Source: Solimonas sp040754295
GTDB taxonomy: Bacteria > Pseudomonadota > Gammaproteobacteria > Nevskiales > Nevskiaceae
Assembly: GCA_040754295.1 (NCBI GenBank)
Contig: JBFMCQ010000056.1
Location: 1-22,572, forward strand
Length of the DNA stretch: 22,572 nt
Reading direction: 5' to 3'
The notes below the pieces were generated by a model, which made no database searches, was not told the DNA's origin, and saw nothing but the letters and a program-made list of their open reading frames with translations. Of this stretch, positions 10,351 through 18,825 are shown piece after piece; positions within the stretch are counted from its first letter, which is position 1; every line of letters begins with the position of its first letter. The position numbers and the translations under genes were made by a program.

Positions 10351-12414
10351 CTACTGTACCGCCAGTCCCTCGCGCAGCACACGCGGCGTGACGAAGATCA
10401 GCAGCTCGCGCTTGTTCTGCGAGCGGATGTTGTTGCTGAACAGCGAGCCGATCAACGGAATGTCGCCGAGCAGGGGTACTTTCGCGTTCGAGCGCCGGTT
10501 CTCTTCCTGAAACACACCGCCAAGCACGACTGTCTCGCCACTGGTGATGAGCACCTGCGTGTCGAGACGCCGTGTGTCGATCGCCGGCGCCGAACCCACC
10601 CCGGTGTTCACGTCCTCACCCTGCGAGTCGTTGGTGACCGACAGATCCATGACGACGCGGTTGTCCGGCGTGATCTGCGGTGTGACCGTCAGCGACAGGA
10701 CGGCCTTCTTGAACTCCGTCTGCGTGCCCTGGTTGCCGCTGAAGGACTGGTACGGAATCTCGCGGCCCTGCTCGATCACGGCCTGCTTGCCGTTGGCGGT
10801 GACGACGCGCGGTGTCGAAATCACCTCGCCGCGGCCCTCCTGCTGCAGCGCCGAGAGCTCGAGGTCGATCAGGAAGTCGGAGCCCAGGATCGTCCACGCG
10901 ATGCGCCCTGCGGGCGAGCTCGCGGTTGGCAGGTTGACGATGTAGTTGTCGGTCGTTCCGGGCAGGCCGCCGCCGATCACGGTGCGCGAGCCGGTGTTGG
11001 AGCCCGACTGGCCGATCGTGGTGCTGCCGCTCGAGCCGATCGTGCTCGCGCCCCAGCGCGTACCGAGCTCGCGCGCGAAATCTTCGTTCGCGATGACGAT
11101 GCGCGATTCGATGAGTACCTGCCGCACCGGGATGTCGAGACGCTCGATCAGCGCACGGATCTCGTCAATCTTCTCCCGGGTTTCCAGCACCAGCAGCGTG
11201 TTCGTGCGCTCGTCGACCGAGACGCGGCCGCGCTCGGTCAGCAGCGAGTTCGCCTCGCTCGACAGCAGCGCCTTGATGTCGCTGGCTTTCGCGTAGTTGA
11301 CCTGGATGATCTCGGAGCGCAGCGGCGCCAGCTCGGCCTTCTGCTTCTCCGCTTCGAGCTCGATCCGCTCGCGTTGCGCAAGCTCCTCGACCGGCGCCAC
11401 CAGCATGACGTTGCCCTGCTGGCGCATGCCCAGGCCTTTGGTGCGGAGAATGATGTCCAGCGCCTGGTCCCAAGGCACGTTCTCGAGACGCATCGCCATC
11501 TGTCCGCTCACCGAATCGCTGATGACCATGTTGGTATCGGCGACGTCGGCGATGATCTGCAGCAGCGAGCGCACTTCGACGTTCTGGAACGACAGGCTGA
11601 TGCGCTCACCGGTGAACTCGGGCTCGGCCCGACGGCGCTGTTCGAGCTCGGCCGGCGTCAACGGTTGCAGCTCCAGCGTGAACTCATCGCCCGACTGATA
11701 CGCCGACTGCTCGAATTCCGCGCCCGCGACCGGCGTTACGACGATCTGGCTGTCGGGACCGGCCGGCCGGATGTCGACGTACTTCACCGGCGTCGCGAAG
11801 TCGAGCACATCGAGCCGTTTGGCCAGGTCCGCCGGCAGCGAGATGTTCTGGAAGCGGGCGATGACCTTGCCGCCTTCCTCGCGCACATCGACTGCAGCGC
11901 GGGGATCACCGAGGCGCACGATCACGCGCCCTTCGCCTTTCTCGCCGCGACGGAAGTCGACGGCGCTGATGCTGCCGGTCGGCCGTACACCGGCCGTCGC
12001 CGGCGCTGCCGCTCCGCTGCCGAGCTGCACCAGCACCTGGTTGCCCTGCACGCGCAGATCGTAGCTCGCCGACGTGCCGAGCTCGACGACGACGCGGGTG
12101 CGTCCGCGCGACTCGGCGCTGGCGACCGCGCGCACGTTACCGACGTTGATCCGCCGATAGCGGTTCGCCAGCGCCATGCGCGTGTCGGGCAAATCGAGCG
12201 ACAGGCGCGCCGGCTTGTCCACCGTGAATACCGCGGGCTGCGGCGCCTCGCCGGACAAGGTCAGCGTCATCAGCACGCGGCCGTCGCCGAGCGACACGAA
12301 ATCGATGTCTTCGAGGGCGCGCGTCGGCTCCTGTGCGCGTGCGAGGGTGCATGCCGCCACGAACAAGAGCCCGAGTAGGAGCTTGTGCTGGGCTGCGGCT
12401 TTGAACATGGACAT
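10351..12414 (-). CDS. pilQ: Type IV pilus secretin PilQ
   Basis: PilQ forms the outer-membrane channel through which the type IV pilus leaves the cell. The 687-aa precursor has a signal peptide (about 1-27, LLGLLFVAACTLARAQ). AMIN-type peptidoglycan-binding regions lie at about 33-120 and 145-235, a secretin/TonB short N-terminal domain at 269-338, an N1 domain from about 360, and the secretin barrel at about 525-685, which contains VPLLGDIPLIGSLF. A Gly/Ser/Thr-rich stretch at about 453-487 sits just before the gate region. The start at 12414 has AGGGAG 8 nt upstream; an ATG two codons later is also possible. It is the last gene of the pilMNOPQ cluster. Confidence 0.97.
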   Translation of the reverse strand: MSMFKAAAQHKLLLGLLFVAACTLARAQEPTRALEDIDFVSLGDGRVLMTLTLSGEAPQPAVFTVDKPARLSLDLPDTRMALANRYRRINVGNVRAVASAESRGRTRVVVELGTSASYDLRVQGNQVLVQLGSGAAAPATAGVRPTGSISAVDFRRGEKGEGRVIVRLGDPRAAVDVREEGGKVIARFQNISLPADLAKRLDVLDFATPVKYVDIRPAGPDSQIVVTPVAGAEFEQSAYQSGDEFTLELQPLTPAELEQRRRAEPEFTGERISLSFQNVEVRSLLQIIADVADTNMVISDSVSGQMAMRLENVPWDQALDIILRTKGLGMRQQGNVMLVAPVEELAQRERIELEAEKQKAELAPLRSEIIQVNYAKASDIKALLSSEANSLLTERGRVSVDERTNTLLVLETREKIDEIRALIERLDIPVRQVLIESRIVIANEDFARELGTRWGASTIGSSGSTTIGQSGSNTGSRTVIGGGLPGTTDNYIVNLPTASSPAGRIAWTILGSDFLIDLELSALQQEGRGEVISTPRVVTANGKQAVIEQGREIPYQSFSGNQGTQTEFKKAVLSLTVTPQITPDNRVVMDLSVTNDSQGEDVNTGVGSAPAIDTRRLDTQVLITSGETVVLGGVFQEENRRSNAKVPLLGDIPLIGSLFSNNIRSQNKRELLIFVTPRVLREGLAVQ

Positions 12415-12441
12415 TATCGAAACTCCCTGGAGCCCTATCTG

Positions 12442-12951
12442 CTACTGACCGAGTGCCAACGTCGCGTCGCGCTGAACCCAACCGCCGAAGCCGTCCGGGA
12501 CGAGCTCCTGCAGGCGAACTTCCGACGGAGTGATAGCGACGATCTGGCCGAAGTTCTGCCCCATGTAATTCCTGAGTGTGACCCGATGAACGATGTTGTC
12601 GGGCGCGCGTATCAGCGCGAAGATGCCGGCCGGCGTGCGGATCGTGCCGAGCATGCGCAGCGCGTCCAGCGGGAATTCTTCCAGTGGCTCGCGGTTGCGG
12701 TTGAGGTCAGGCTTCGGTCCGCTGTCGACCGTCGTGCGGTCTGGCCGCGTCTCCTCGACGAAGGGGTCGCGACGCCCGGCCGGTTCGTATGTGAAGGCCT
12801 CGTACTGCTTGATCTGCGGGATCGGCGGAATCGAAGTCGACTTGCGCTGCTTGATCTCCGCCACGTACAGCTCGAGGTCGGACATGTCGCTGCTGCAGGC
12901 GACGAGAAACAGCGCGGCCGCGCACGCGGCGACAGCACCGGGGGCCTTCAT
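12442..12951 (-). CDS. pilP: Type IV pilus assembly lipoprotein PilP
   Basis: PilP links the inner-membrane PilN-PilO complex to the periplasmic part of PilQ. The 169-aa precursor has a lipoprotein signal with lipobox L16-V17-A18-C19; position +2 is Ser, not the inner-membrane-retention Asp. A proline-rich linker (about 40-85, including YEPAGRRDPF) precedes a small beta domain (about 95-165) with the family segment LRMLGTI. Its ATG overlaps the pilO stop by 4 bp (ATGA) with a purine-rich SD (GAGGGGGAAG) upstream, so it is coupled to pilO. pilQ follows 27 bp later. Confidence 0.96.
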   Translation of the reverse strand: MKAPGAVAACAAALFLVACSSDMSDLELYVAEIKQRKSTSIPPIPQIKQYEAFTYEPAGRRDPFVEETRPDRTTVDSGPKPDLNRNREPLEEFPLDALRMLGTIRTPAGIFALIRAPDNIVHRVTLRNYMGQNFGQIVAITPSEVRLQELVPDGFGGWVQRDATLALGQ

Positions 12952-13601
12952 TTCTTCCCCCTCTTGCCCGCGGAAGGCTGGTTTGCAGCGATCTCTTCTT
13001 CGTCCAGATATCGATACGTCTGCGCCACCGCGGTCATGCGCAATTGCGTAGGCGAGCCCTGGGTGCCGCCGCCGGCCGGGCGAATATCCACGTCTTCGAC
13101 GGTGACGATGCGCGGCAGGGCGGCAATCTGACTGACGAATCCGCCCAGCTCGTGATAATCGCCAAGGACGACGATCTTGTTGGGGATGATCGCGTAGAAG
13201 TCCTTGGGCACTTCGGGCTGCGGCTGAAACAGCTCCTCTTCGAGGCTGGCCGCCACGCGCGTCTGCGAGATGTCGTTGAGCAGATTTGCGACCTCCGCCC
13301 TGCTCGGCAGCTGTTTGAGCATCGCTCCGAACGAGCGCTCCATCTCGGAAAGCTGCGCTCGGTACGCGTCGATTGCGGCAACTTTTTTCTGCTTGGTTTC
13401 GAACTCGGTTTTCAGCGCCTGCTCCTGCAGACGCGCCGCCTTGACCTCCTCATAGATCGGCTTGATCAAGAAGTAGGTTGCGGCGGCAACGATCGCGATC
13501 CCGAGCAGGATCGATGCGCCGGCGCGCGCCCAGGCGGGCCATGCGCCGGGGTTCTGCATGTCGAGCGCTTGCAGCTCGTCGAGGATCTCTTGCGCGTTCA
13601 T
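12948..13601 (-). CDS. pilO: Type IV pilus inner-membrane protein PilO
   Basis: PilO pairs with PilN to form the inner-membrane alignment complex of the pilus machine. The 217-aa protein has a short cytoplasmic N-terminus, one membrane segment at about 27-46 (ASILLGIAIVAAATYFLI), a coiled coil at about 50-95 and a ferredoxin-like periplasmic domain (about 105-195). The sequence FYAIIPNKIVVLGDYHELGGF is typical of the family (about 135-155). It overlaps pilN by 4 bp at its start and pilP by 4 bp at its end, so the three are translated as a unit. Confidence 0.96.
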   Translation of the reverse strand: MNAQEILDELQALDMQNPGAWPAWARAGASILLGIAIVAAATYFLIKPIYEEVKAARLQEQALKTEFETKQKKVAAIDAYRAQLSEMERSFGAMLKQLPSRAEVANLLNDISQTRVAASLEEELFQPQPEVPKDFYAIIPNKIVVLGDYHELGGFVSQIAALPRIVTVEDVDIRPAGGGTQGSPTQLRMTAVAQTYRYLDEEEIAANQPSAGKRGKK

Positions 13602-14197
13602 TCCACGGCCTCGTCCGCGGCATCGCCGCCAACATCGCCTGCATCGGCATTCGCTGTCGTCAGTCGCGTGACGCTGAGCTGGAAATCGGCCTTGCGCGTT
13701 CGCCCCTTGGCGCTGGTCTTGATCACGATCAGGCGCGGATCGGCAAACCAGGGCGAGCGGTCGAGATTCTTCATGTAGGTCGAGATGCGGCCGTTGGACT
13801 CGGCGACGCCATCCAGCACCACCTTCGAGCCCTGCTGCCTGAGCCCGGTGAGGCTTACGCCATCGGGCAGCGTATCGACCAGTTCGTCGAAGAAGTGCAC
13901 CATCGCCGAGCGGTTGGCCTGCAGCTGCTCGATCACCTGCATGCGCGCCAGCAGGTTGGCCCGCACCCGCTCCAGCTCCTGGACTTCCTTGATCTTCTTG
14001 TCCGTTTCCGCGATCTGGGCGCGGAGGTACTCATTGCGCGACTGCTGGTAGGTCAGCTCGCTGCTGACCAGCATCCAGGCGGCGCCGGCGATGCCGCCGG
14101 CGATCGCCACCGCGAGCCCCAGGCTGGCGATGAATTCCTGCTTGCGCCGCTCGCGCCGCGCCTGGCGCCAGTCGAGCAGATTGATATGGATCGTCAT
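13598..14197 (-). CDS. pilN: Type IV pilus inner-membrane protein PilN
   Basis: PilN recruits the cytoplasmic actin-like PilM and pairs with PilO. The 199-aa product carries the PilM-binding motif INLLDWR at residues 5-11, a single membrane helix at about 25-46, a coiled coil at about 50-95 and a periplasmic domain with LPDGVSLTGL near 110-120. The acidic Ala/Asp-rich C-terminus (about 180-199) looks like a disordered tail. AGAGGT lies 5 nt before the ATG. The stop overlaps the pilO start. Confidence 0.96.
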   Translation of the reverse strand: MTIHINLLDWRQARRERRKQEFIASLGLAVAIAGGIAGAAWMLVSSELTYQQSRNEYLRAQIAETDKKIKEVQELERVRANLLARMQVIEQLQANRSAMVHFFDELVDTLPDGVSLTGLRQQGSKVVLDGVAESNGRISTYMKNLDRSPWFADPRLIVIKTSAKGRTRKADFQLSVTRLTTANADAGDVGGDAADEAVE

Positions 14198-14228
14198 GGC
14201 GCACCTCTGCGCACGGCCGGGGGGCTGC

Positions 14229-15317
14229 TCATGCTTTCTCCTCGTCGAAGGCCCGGTACGCGAGACCCGCGGCGATCAGCAGCGAGGCCTCGTCCTGCGC
14301 GAGGTTGGCAGGCTTGGCGCGCGACGCGATGCTCATTTGCGCGAACGGTCTGGCGACGACGGTCGGGATCTGCAGGCGCTCCTGGACGCTGGCATCGACG
14401 CCGGCGATCTGCGCGCAGCCGCCCGCCAGGATGATCTGGTCGATCGTGTTGTACTGGGTGACCGCGGAGAAGAAGAACTGCAGCGAGCGGTCGATCTGCT
14501 GCGCCATGTCGGCGACGAAATGCGCCAGCACTTCGGTTGCGTAGCTCTCCGGCAGGTTTCCGGAGCGCTTCGCCTTCGACGCGTCCTCGAACGACATCGC
14601 GTAGCTGCGCATGATGTCCTCGGTCAGCTGGCGTCCGCCGAACAGCTGGTCGCGCGTGTAGACGGTTTTGCGATCGTGCAGGATCAGCACCGAGGTCATC
14701 GTCGCGCCCATGTCGACGACGGCAATCGTCTTCTGCCGGCCGCCGTCGGGCATCTGGTGCTCGAGGAACTGGCAGGCGTTCTCCAGCGCATAGGCTTCGA
14801 CGTCGACGACGGTCGGCTTGAGGCCGGCGAGCTCGACCGCGGCGCACAACTGCTCGACCTGCTCGCGACGGCACGCGGCGAGCACGACCTCGACCATCTC
14901 GGTGTTCTTGGCGCTGGGACCGAGGACTTCGAAGTCGAGACTGACTTCGTCGATCGGATAGGGGATGTACTGGTCCGCCTCGGCCTTGATCTGCTCCTCC
15001 ATGTCGTCGCCGGACAGCGTCTTCGGCATTTCGACGACCTTGGTGATCACCGAGGCGCCGGAGACGGCGATGGCCGCCTGCCGGGTGCGCGTGCCGGACC
15101 GGTTCACCGCGCGACCGATCGTCTCGCCGACCGCTTTGGGATCAGCGATCTGCTTGTCCGCGATCGCGTTCGGCGGCAGCGGCTCGATGGCATATGCTTC
15201 AACGTGATAGCGCGTGCCCTTGCGCGACAGCTCGAGCAGCTTCACCGAACTGGAGCTGATATCCAGCCCGACCAGTTGCGGACTCCGCCGGTTGAGCAGC
15301 GACTGAAAGATGGCCAT
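14229..15317 (-). CDS. pilM: Type IV pilus actin-like ATPase PilM
   Basis: PilM is a cytoplasmic actin-fold protein that binds the N-terminus of PilN. From 15317 the product is 362 aa. The phosphate-binding strands are visible as VGLDISSSSVKLLEL (16-30), AVVDMGATMTSVLIL in the second half of the protein and ILAGGCAQIAGVD near its end. I chose the ATG at 15317 because MAIFQSLLNRRSPQLVGLDI fits the family N-terminus. The ATG at 15344 would add nine residues (MSTNRRGAL) and has GGGGGA immediately before it, too close to act well as an SD. pilM is the first gene of the cluster; a promoter-like sequence lies upstream and mrcA is divergent. Confidence 0.95.
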   Translation of the reverse strand: MAIFQSLLNRRSPQLVGLDISSSSVKLLELSRKGTRYHVEAYAIEPLPPNAIADKQIADPKAVGETIGRAVNRSGTRTRQAAIAVSGASVITKVVEMPKTLSGDDMEEQIKAEADQYIPYPIDEVSLDFEVLGPSAKNTEMVEVVLAACRREQVEQLCAAVELAGLKPTVVDVEAYALENACQFLEHQMPDGGRQKTIAVVDMGATMTSVLILHDRKTVYTRDQLFGGRQLTEDIMRSYAMSFEDASKAKRSGNLPESYATEVLAHFVADMAQQIDRSLQFFFSAVTQYNTIDQIILAGGCAQIAGVDASVQERLQIPTVVARPFAQMSIASRAKPANLAQDEASLLIAAGLAYRAFDEEKA

Positions 15318-15384
15318 TAACGCCCCACGTCGGTTCGTTGACATTCCCCCGCGGGCAAGAAAGACTCTTCCCGCATCGCGCCGT

Positions 15385-15412
15385 ACTATAACGCAATATT
15401 GCTACTGCGCAA
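15385..15412 (-). promoter_or_regulatory. Putative promoter of the pilMNOPQ operon
   Basis: On the minus strand TTGCGC (15412-15407) and TATAGT (15390-15385, 5 of 6 consensus) are separated by 16 bp. The predicted start lies about 60 nt before pilM. The -35 box is weak, so an activator may be needed. No equally good promoter is visible for the divergent mrcA. Confidence 0.4.
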
Positions 15413-15487
15413 CTAGAAGTTCCCGCGGCAAATGCCTGATCACGCTGCAAACATTCCAAGAGCAATTTCCCATCTTCCAACACCCCG

Positions 15488-18132
15488 ATGACGTACAGGA
15501 CGCCCCGCCGCCTGCTGTCGTGGCTGCTCGGGACCATCGCACTGCTGGCGCTGTCCGCTGCCGCTGTCGTTTTTGCCGTCGTGGCCCATCTCGGCCGCGA
15601 CCTGCCGTCGGTCGAGAGCCTGCGTGAGCTGCAGCTGTCGGTGCCGCTGCGCATCTATAGCCGCGACGGCAAGCTGATCGGCGAATTTGGCGCCGAGCGG
15701 CGTGCATTGGTGCGCTACGAGGCGCTGCCGCCGCAGCTGATCAATGCGTTCCTGGCCGCCGAGGACGACCGTTTCTTCCGGCATCCGGGCGTGGACTGGC
15801 AGGGCCTGGTCCGCGCCGCGATTCTCTATGCGCTGACCGGCGAAAAGACCCAGGGCGGCAGCACCATCACGATGCAGCTGGCGCGCAACGTGTTTCTCTC
15901 CAGCGAGCGCACGTTCACGCGCAAGTTCAAGGAGATCCTGCTGGCCCTGCGCATGGAGCGCGAGCTTGGCAAGGAGGAGATCCTCGAGCTCTATCTGAAC
16001 AAGATCTTCCTCGGCGAGCGCGCCTACGGCGTCGGTGCCGCGGCGCTGGTTTACTTCGGCAAGGACGTGCGCGAGCTGACGCTGGGCGAAACGGCGGTCA
16101 TCGCCGGCCTGCCCAAGGCGCCGTCGCGCGACAACCCCGTCGCCAGCGCCGGGCGCGCCGAGCAGCGGCGCAACTACGTGCTGCGTCGCATGCGCGAGCT
16201 CGGCCATATCTCGGAGCTCGACTATCAGGCGGCGCTCGCCGAGCCGCTGATCGTGCACCCGTATCAGCCCAAGGTCGACCTCGACGCGCACTACGTTGCC
16301 GAGATGGTGCGTGCGGAACTCGTCGCGGAGTACGGCGACGACGCCTACAGCCGCGGACTCCAGGTCGTGACGACGCTCGATTCGACGCGCCAGCAGGCCG
16401 CGGTCACGGCCCTGCGCAAAGCGCTGCTCGCCTACGACCGCCGCCACGGCTGGCGCGGCCCGGAAGCGCGGATCCCGGCCGAGCTGCTGCAGCAGGGCGG
16501 CGGCGGCGAGCTGGCCCAGGTCTTCGAGCGCTATCCGCCGGTCGGCGGACTGATCCCCGCGGTCGTCGTCGAGCAGCGTGCCGACGCGTTGTCGGTGCTG
16601 ACCGCGGAGGGCGCGCTCACGCTCCCGCCGGCAGCCTACGAGTGGGCCCGGCTCGCGGACCAAGGCAAGGCCTTGCAGCCCGGGGATATCGTTCGGCTGG
16701 TCGCCGAGGGCGACGGCCATTTGCTCGCACAGATTCCGCAGGCACAAGGCGCATTCGTCGCACTGGACCCGGACGACGGCGCGATCGAGGCGCTCGTCGG
16801 CGGCTTCGACTTCTTCGCCGGCAAGTTCAACCGCGCCGTGCAGGCGCGGCGCCAGGCGGGGTCCGGGTTCAAGCCGTTCCTGTACGCGGCGGCGCTGGAC
16901 TACGGCTTCACCCCGGCGTCGATGATGCTCGATGCACCGATCGTCTTCGACGATCCCAAGCTCGAAGCGACCTGGCGACCCGAGAACTACGGCGGCGACA
17001 TCAAGGGGCCGATGCGCCTGCGCGAGGCGCTCGTGCAGTCGCGCAATCTGGTATCGATCCGCCTGCTGCAGGCGATCGGCATCGACACCGCGCACGAGTT
17101 CATTCCGCGCTTCGGCCTGCCCGCCGACCGTCTGCCCCGCGACCTGACGATGGCACTCGGCAGCGCCGTGTTCACGCCGCTGGAGATGGCGCGCGGCTAT
17201 GCGACGATCGCCAACGGCGGCTTCGTCGTCGAGCCGTACTTCATCGCCGAGATCCGCGACAGCGGCGGCAACACGATCTTCCGCCACCGCCCGCGGCGCG
17301 CCTGCCCGGAATGTGTCGAGCAGGTTTTGACCGCGGCCTCGGCGCCCGCGACGACGGACGCGGCGCAAGCGCGGCAGGCGCCGGTCGCGATCGTGCCGCC
17401 GGAGGCGCGCGACTGGGACCCGGCGCCGCGGGCGATCGATCCGAGGACGATCTGGATGATCAGCGACATGATGCACGACGTCACCGTGCGCGGTACTGCG
17501 GCGAAGGTGGCCGAGCTCGGCCGCAGCGATCTCGCCGGCAAGACCGGCACGACCAACGACGAGACCGACGCCTGGTTCAACGGCTTCCAGCGCGAGCTCG
17601 TCGCCGTCGTCTGGGTCGGCTTCGACCAGCCGGCGCCGCTGGGCCGTGGCGAAGTCGGCGGCAAGGCGGCGCTGCCGGCGTGGATGGACTTCATGCGCGT
17701 GGCCCTCGACGGCGTGCCCGAAGCCTCGCCGCCGCGGCCGCCGGGCCTCGTCAACGTGCGCATCAACCCCGACACCGGCCGGCTCGCCGCCGTCGGCGAT
17801 CCGGATGCGATCTTCGAAACCGTGCCGCTGGAGCGCGTGCCCGAGCCCGACGCGCCACTGCAGGAAAGGCGCCGCGAAGACCGCGAGCTGCAGGANNNNN
17901 NNNNNNNNNNNNNNNNNNNNNNNNNNNNNNNNNNNNNNNNNNNNNNNNNNNNNNNNNNNNNNNNNNNNNNNNNNNNNNNNNNNNNNNNNNNNNNNCCGAC
18001 ACCGGCCGGCTCGCCGCCGTCGGCGATCCGGATGCGATCTTCGAAACCGTGCCGCTGGAGCGCGTGCCCGAGCCCGACGCGCCACTGCAGGAAAGGCGCC
18101 GCGAAGACCGCGAGCTGCAGGACTTGTTTTGA
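15488..18132 (+). CDS. mrcA: Bifunctional penicillin-binding protein 1A (interrupted by an assembly gap)
   Basis: This class A PBP (also ponA) polymerises and cross-links peptidoglycan. It has a membrane anchor at about 10-33 and a glycosyltransferase domain with catalytic E92 in EDDRFFRHPGVDW and GGSTITMQLARN. The transpeptidase has S459-G-F-K462, SRN near 519-521 and K685-T-G. The N run at 17896-17995 breaks the frame. The 127 bases before it (17769-17895) are identical to those after it (17996-18122), so the two sides overlap. Joining 15488-17895 to 18123-18132 restores one 805-aa protein ending RELQDLF. A literal read through the Ns shifts frame (227 extra bp is not a multiple of 3) and yields a false tail. 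Divergence from pilM is conserved in gammaproteobacteria. No clear Shine-Dalgarno precedes the ATG. Confidence 0.95.
17769..18122. repeat. 127-bp exact repeat flanking the N gap in mrcA
   Basis: Bases 17769-17895 and 17996-18122 are identical over 127 bp and directly abut the two ends of the N run. The reading frame is restored when one copy and the Ns are removed. The repeat is best read as the shared end k-mer of two contigs that were scaffolded and not merged. Confidence 0.95.
17896..17995. other. Assembly gap of 100 N
   Basis: The run of exactly 100 N is a default placeholder length. Because the flanks overlap by 127 bp, the true gap size is probably minus 127, so no sequence is missing. 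Confidence 0.97.
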
Positions 18133-18162
18133 TCTTCGGGAGACGGGAGACTGGAGACGGAT

Positions 18163-18756
18163 GTGACGGCGTATCGCGAGCGTTCGGGAATCATCGAGGA
18201 GGCGGCGCGCATCGTCTGCGTCGAGCAGCTGGTCGACTACCGCCAGGCCAAGCGCAAGGCGGCCCAGCGCCTGGGCCTGCCGCCGAACACGCCGCTGCCG
18301 GACAACGCGGCGATCCAGGACGCGGTCGTCGATTACCAGCGGCTGTTCGGCGGCGACGAATATCGAAAGCTCCTGCAGCGCATGCGCGCGGCGGCCGTGT
18401 CCGCCCTGCGGCTGTTCGCCGCCTACTCGCCGCGTCTGGTCGGTGCGGCCGTCAGCGGCGCGGTCACGCCCGCCCACCGGCTGCAGCTGCACCTGTTCTG
18501 CGATTCGGCCGAGGTCGTCGACATCGATCTGATGAACCGCGGCATCCATTTCGAGCCGGGCGAGCGCAGCTACCGCTACGCCGACGGTCGCGAGGTGCAG
18601 GTCCCGCTGCTGCGGCTCGACGTCGACGGCCTGGGCGTCGATCTCGCGGTATTCGACGTCGATGACCTGCGCCGCGCGCCGGTCAATCCGCTCGACGGCA
18701 AGCCGTTCCGCCGGCTGGATCTCGGCGCGGCCCAGCAGCTGGCGGCGGGCGCGTAA
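18163..18756 (+). CDS. Conserved-looking protein of unknown function downstream of mrcA
   Basis: This 197-aa protein begins at a GTG preceded by GGAG about 6 nt upstream, 30 bp after mrcA on the same strand. The N-terminal half is helical and charged (IIEEAARIVCVEQLVDYRQAKRKAAQ in two stretches, about 10-35), with LPDNAAIQDAVVDYQRLFGG at about 45-64. The segment RLVGAAVSGAVTPAHRLQLHLF (91-112) and LGVDLAVFDVDDLR (157-170) faintly recall a nucleotidyltransferase core (G-S...D-x-D). The paired aspartates expected after the G-S motif are missing, however, so activity cannot be claimed. There is no signal peptide or membrane helix, so it is probably cytoplasmic. Codon use looks like its neighbours. 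The position behind mrcA suggests cotranscription, nothing more. Confidence 0.8.
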   Translation: MTAYRERSGIIEEAARIVCVEQLVDYRQAKRKAAQRLGLPPNTPLPDNAAIQDAVVDYQRLFGGDEYRKLLQRMRAAAVSALRLFAAYSPRLVGAAVSGAVTPAHRLQLHLFCDSAEVVDIDLMNRGIHFEPGERSYRYADGREVQVPLLRLDVDGLGVDLAVFDVDDLRRAPVNPLDGKPFRRLDLGAAQQLAAGA

Positions 18757-18780
18757 GAATTCACCGCAGAGAAGCGGAAA

Positions 18781-18800
18781 CGCCCGGCCGGAGCCGGGCG
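18781..18800 (-). terminator. Hairpin terminator between the convergent 18163-18756 gene and gltA
   Basis: CGCCCGGC (18781-18788) pairs perfectly with GCCGGGCG (18793-18800) around the loop CGGA. On the minus strand the stem is followed by TTTCC, a short T-tract, so it best serves gltA, whose stop is 25 bp away. It may also slow transcription arriving from the plus strand. Confidence 0.65.
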
Positions 18801-18825
18801 CGTTCTCGCAGAACAGCGATATGCC

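Noticed and set aside
15440..18085. A long open frame antisense to mrcA, running through the Ns
   Set aside because: Shadow of mrcA; its sequence is Arg/Ala/Leu-rich without motifs, and the N run makes it artificially open.
17996..18166. Literal extension of the mrcA frame past the gap to an 892-aa protein
   Set aside because: The frame after the gap is wrong by 227 bp; the 127-bp overlap shows that the true stop is at 18130-18132.
18757..18825. Rho-independent terminator for the plus-strand gene at 18163-18756
   Set aside because: The stem is followed by CGTTCTCG on the plus strand with no T-run; the T-tract exists only on the minus strand, so it is assigned to gltA.
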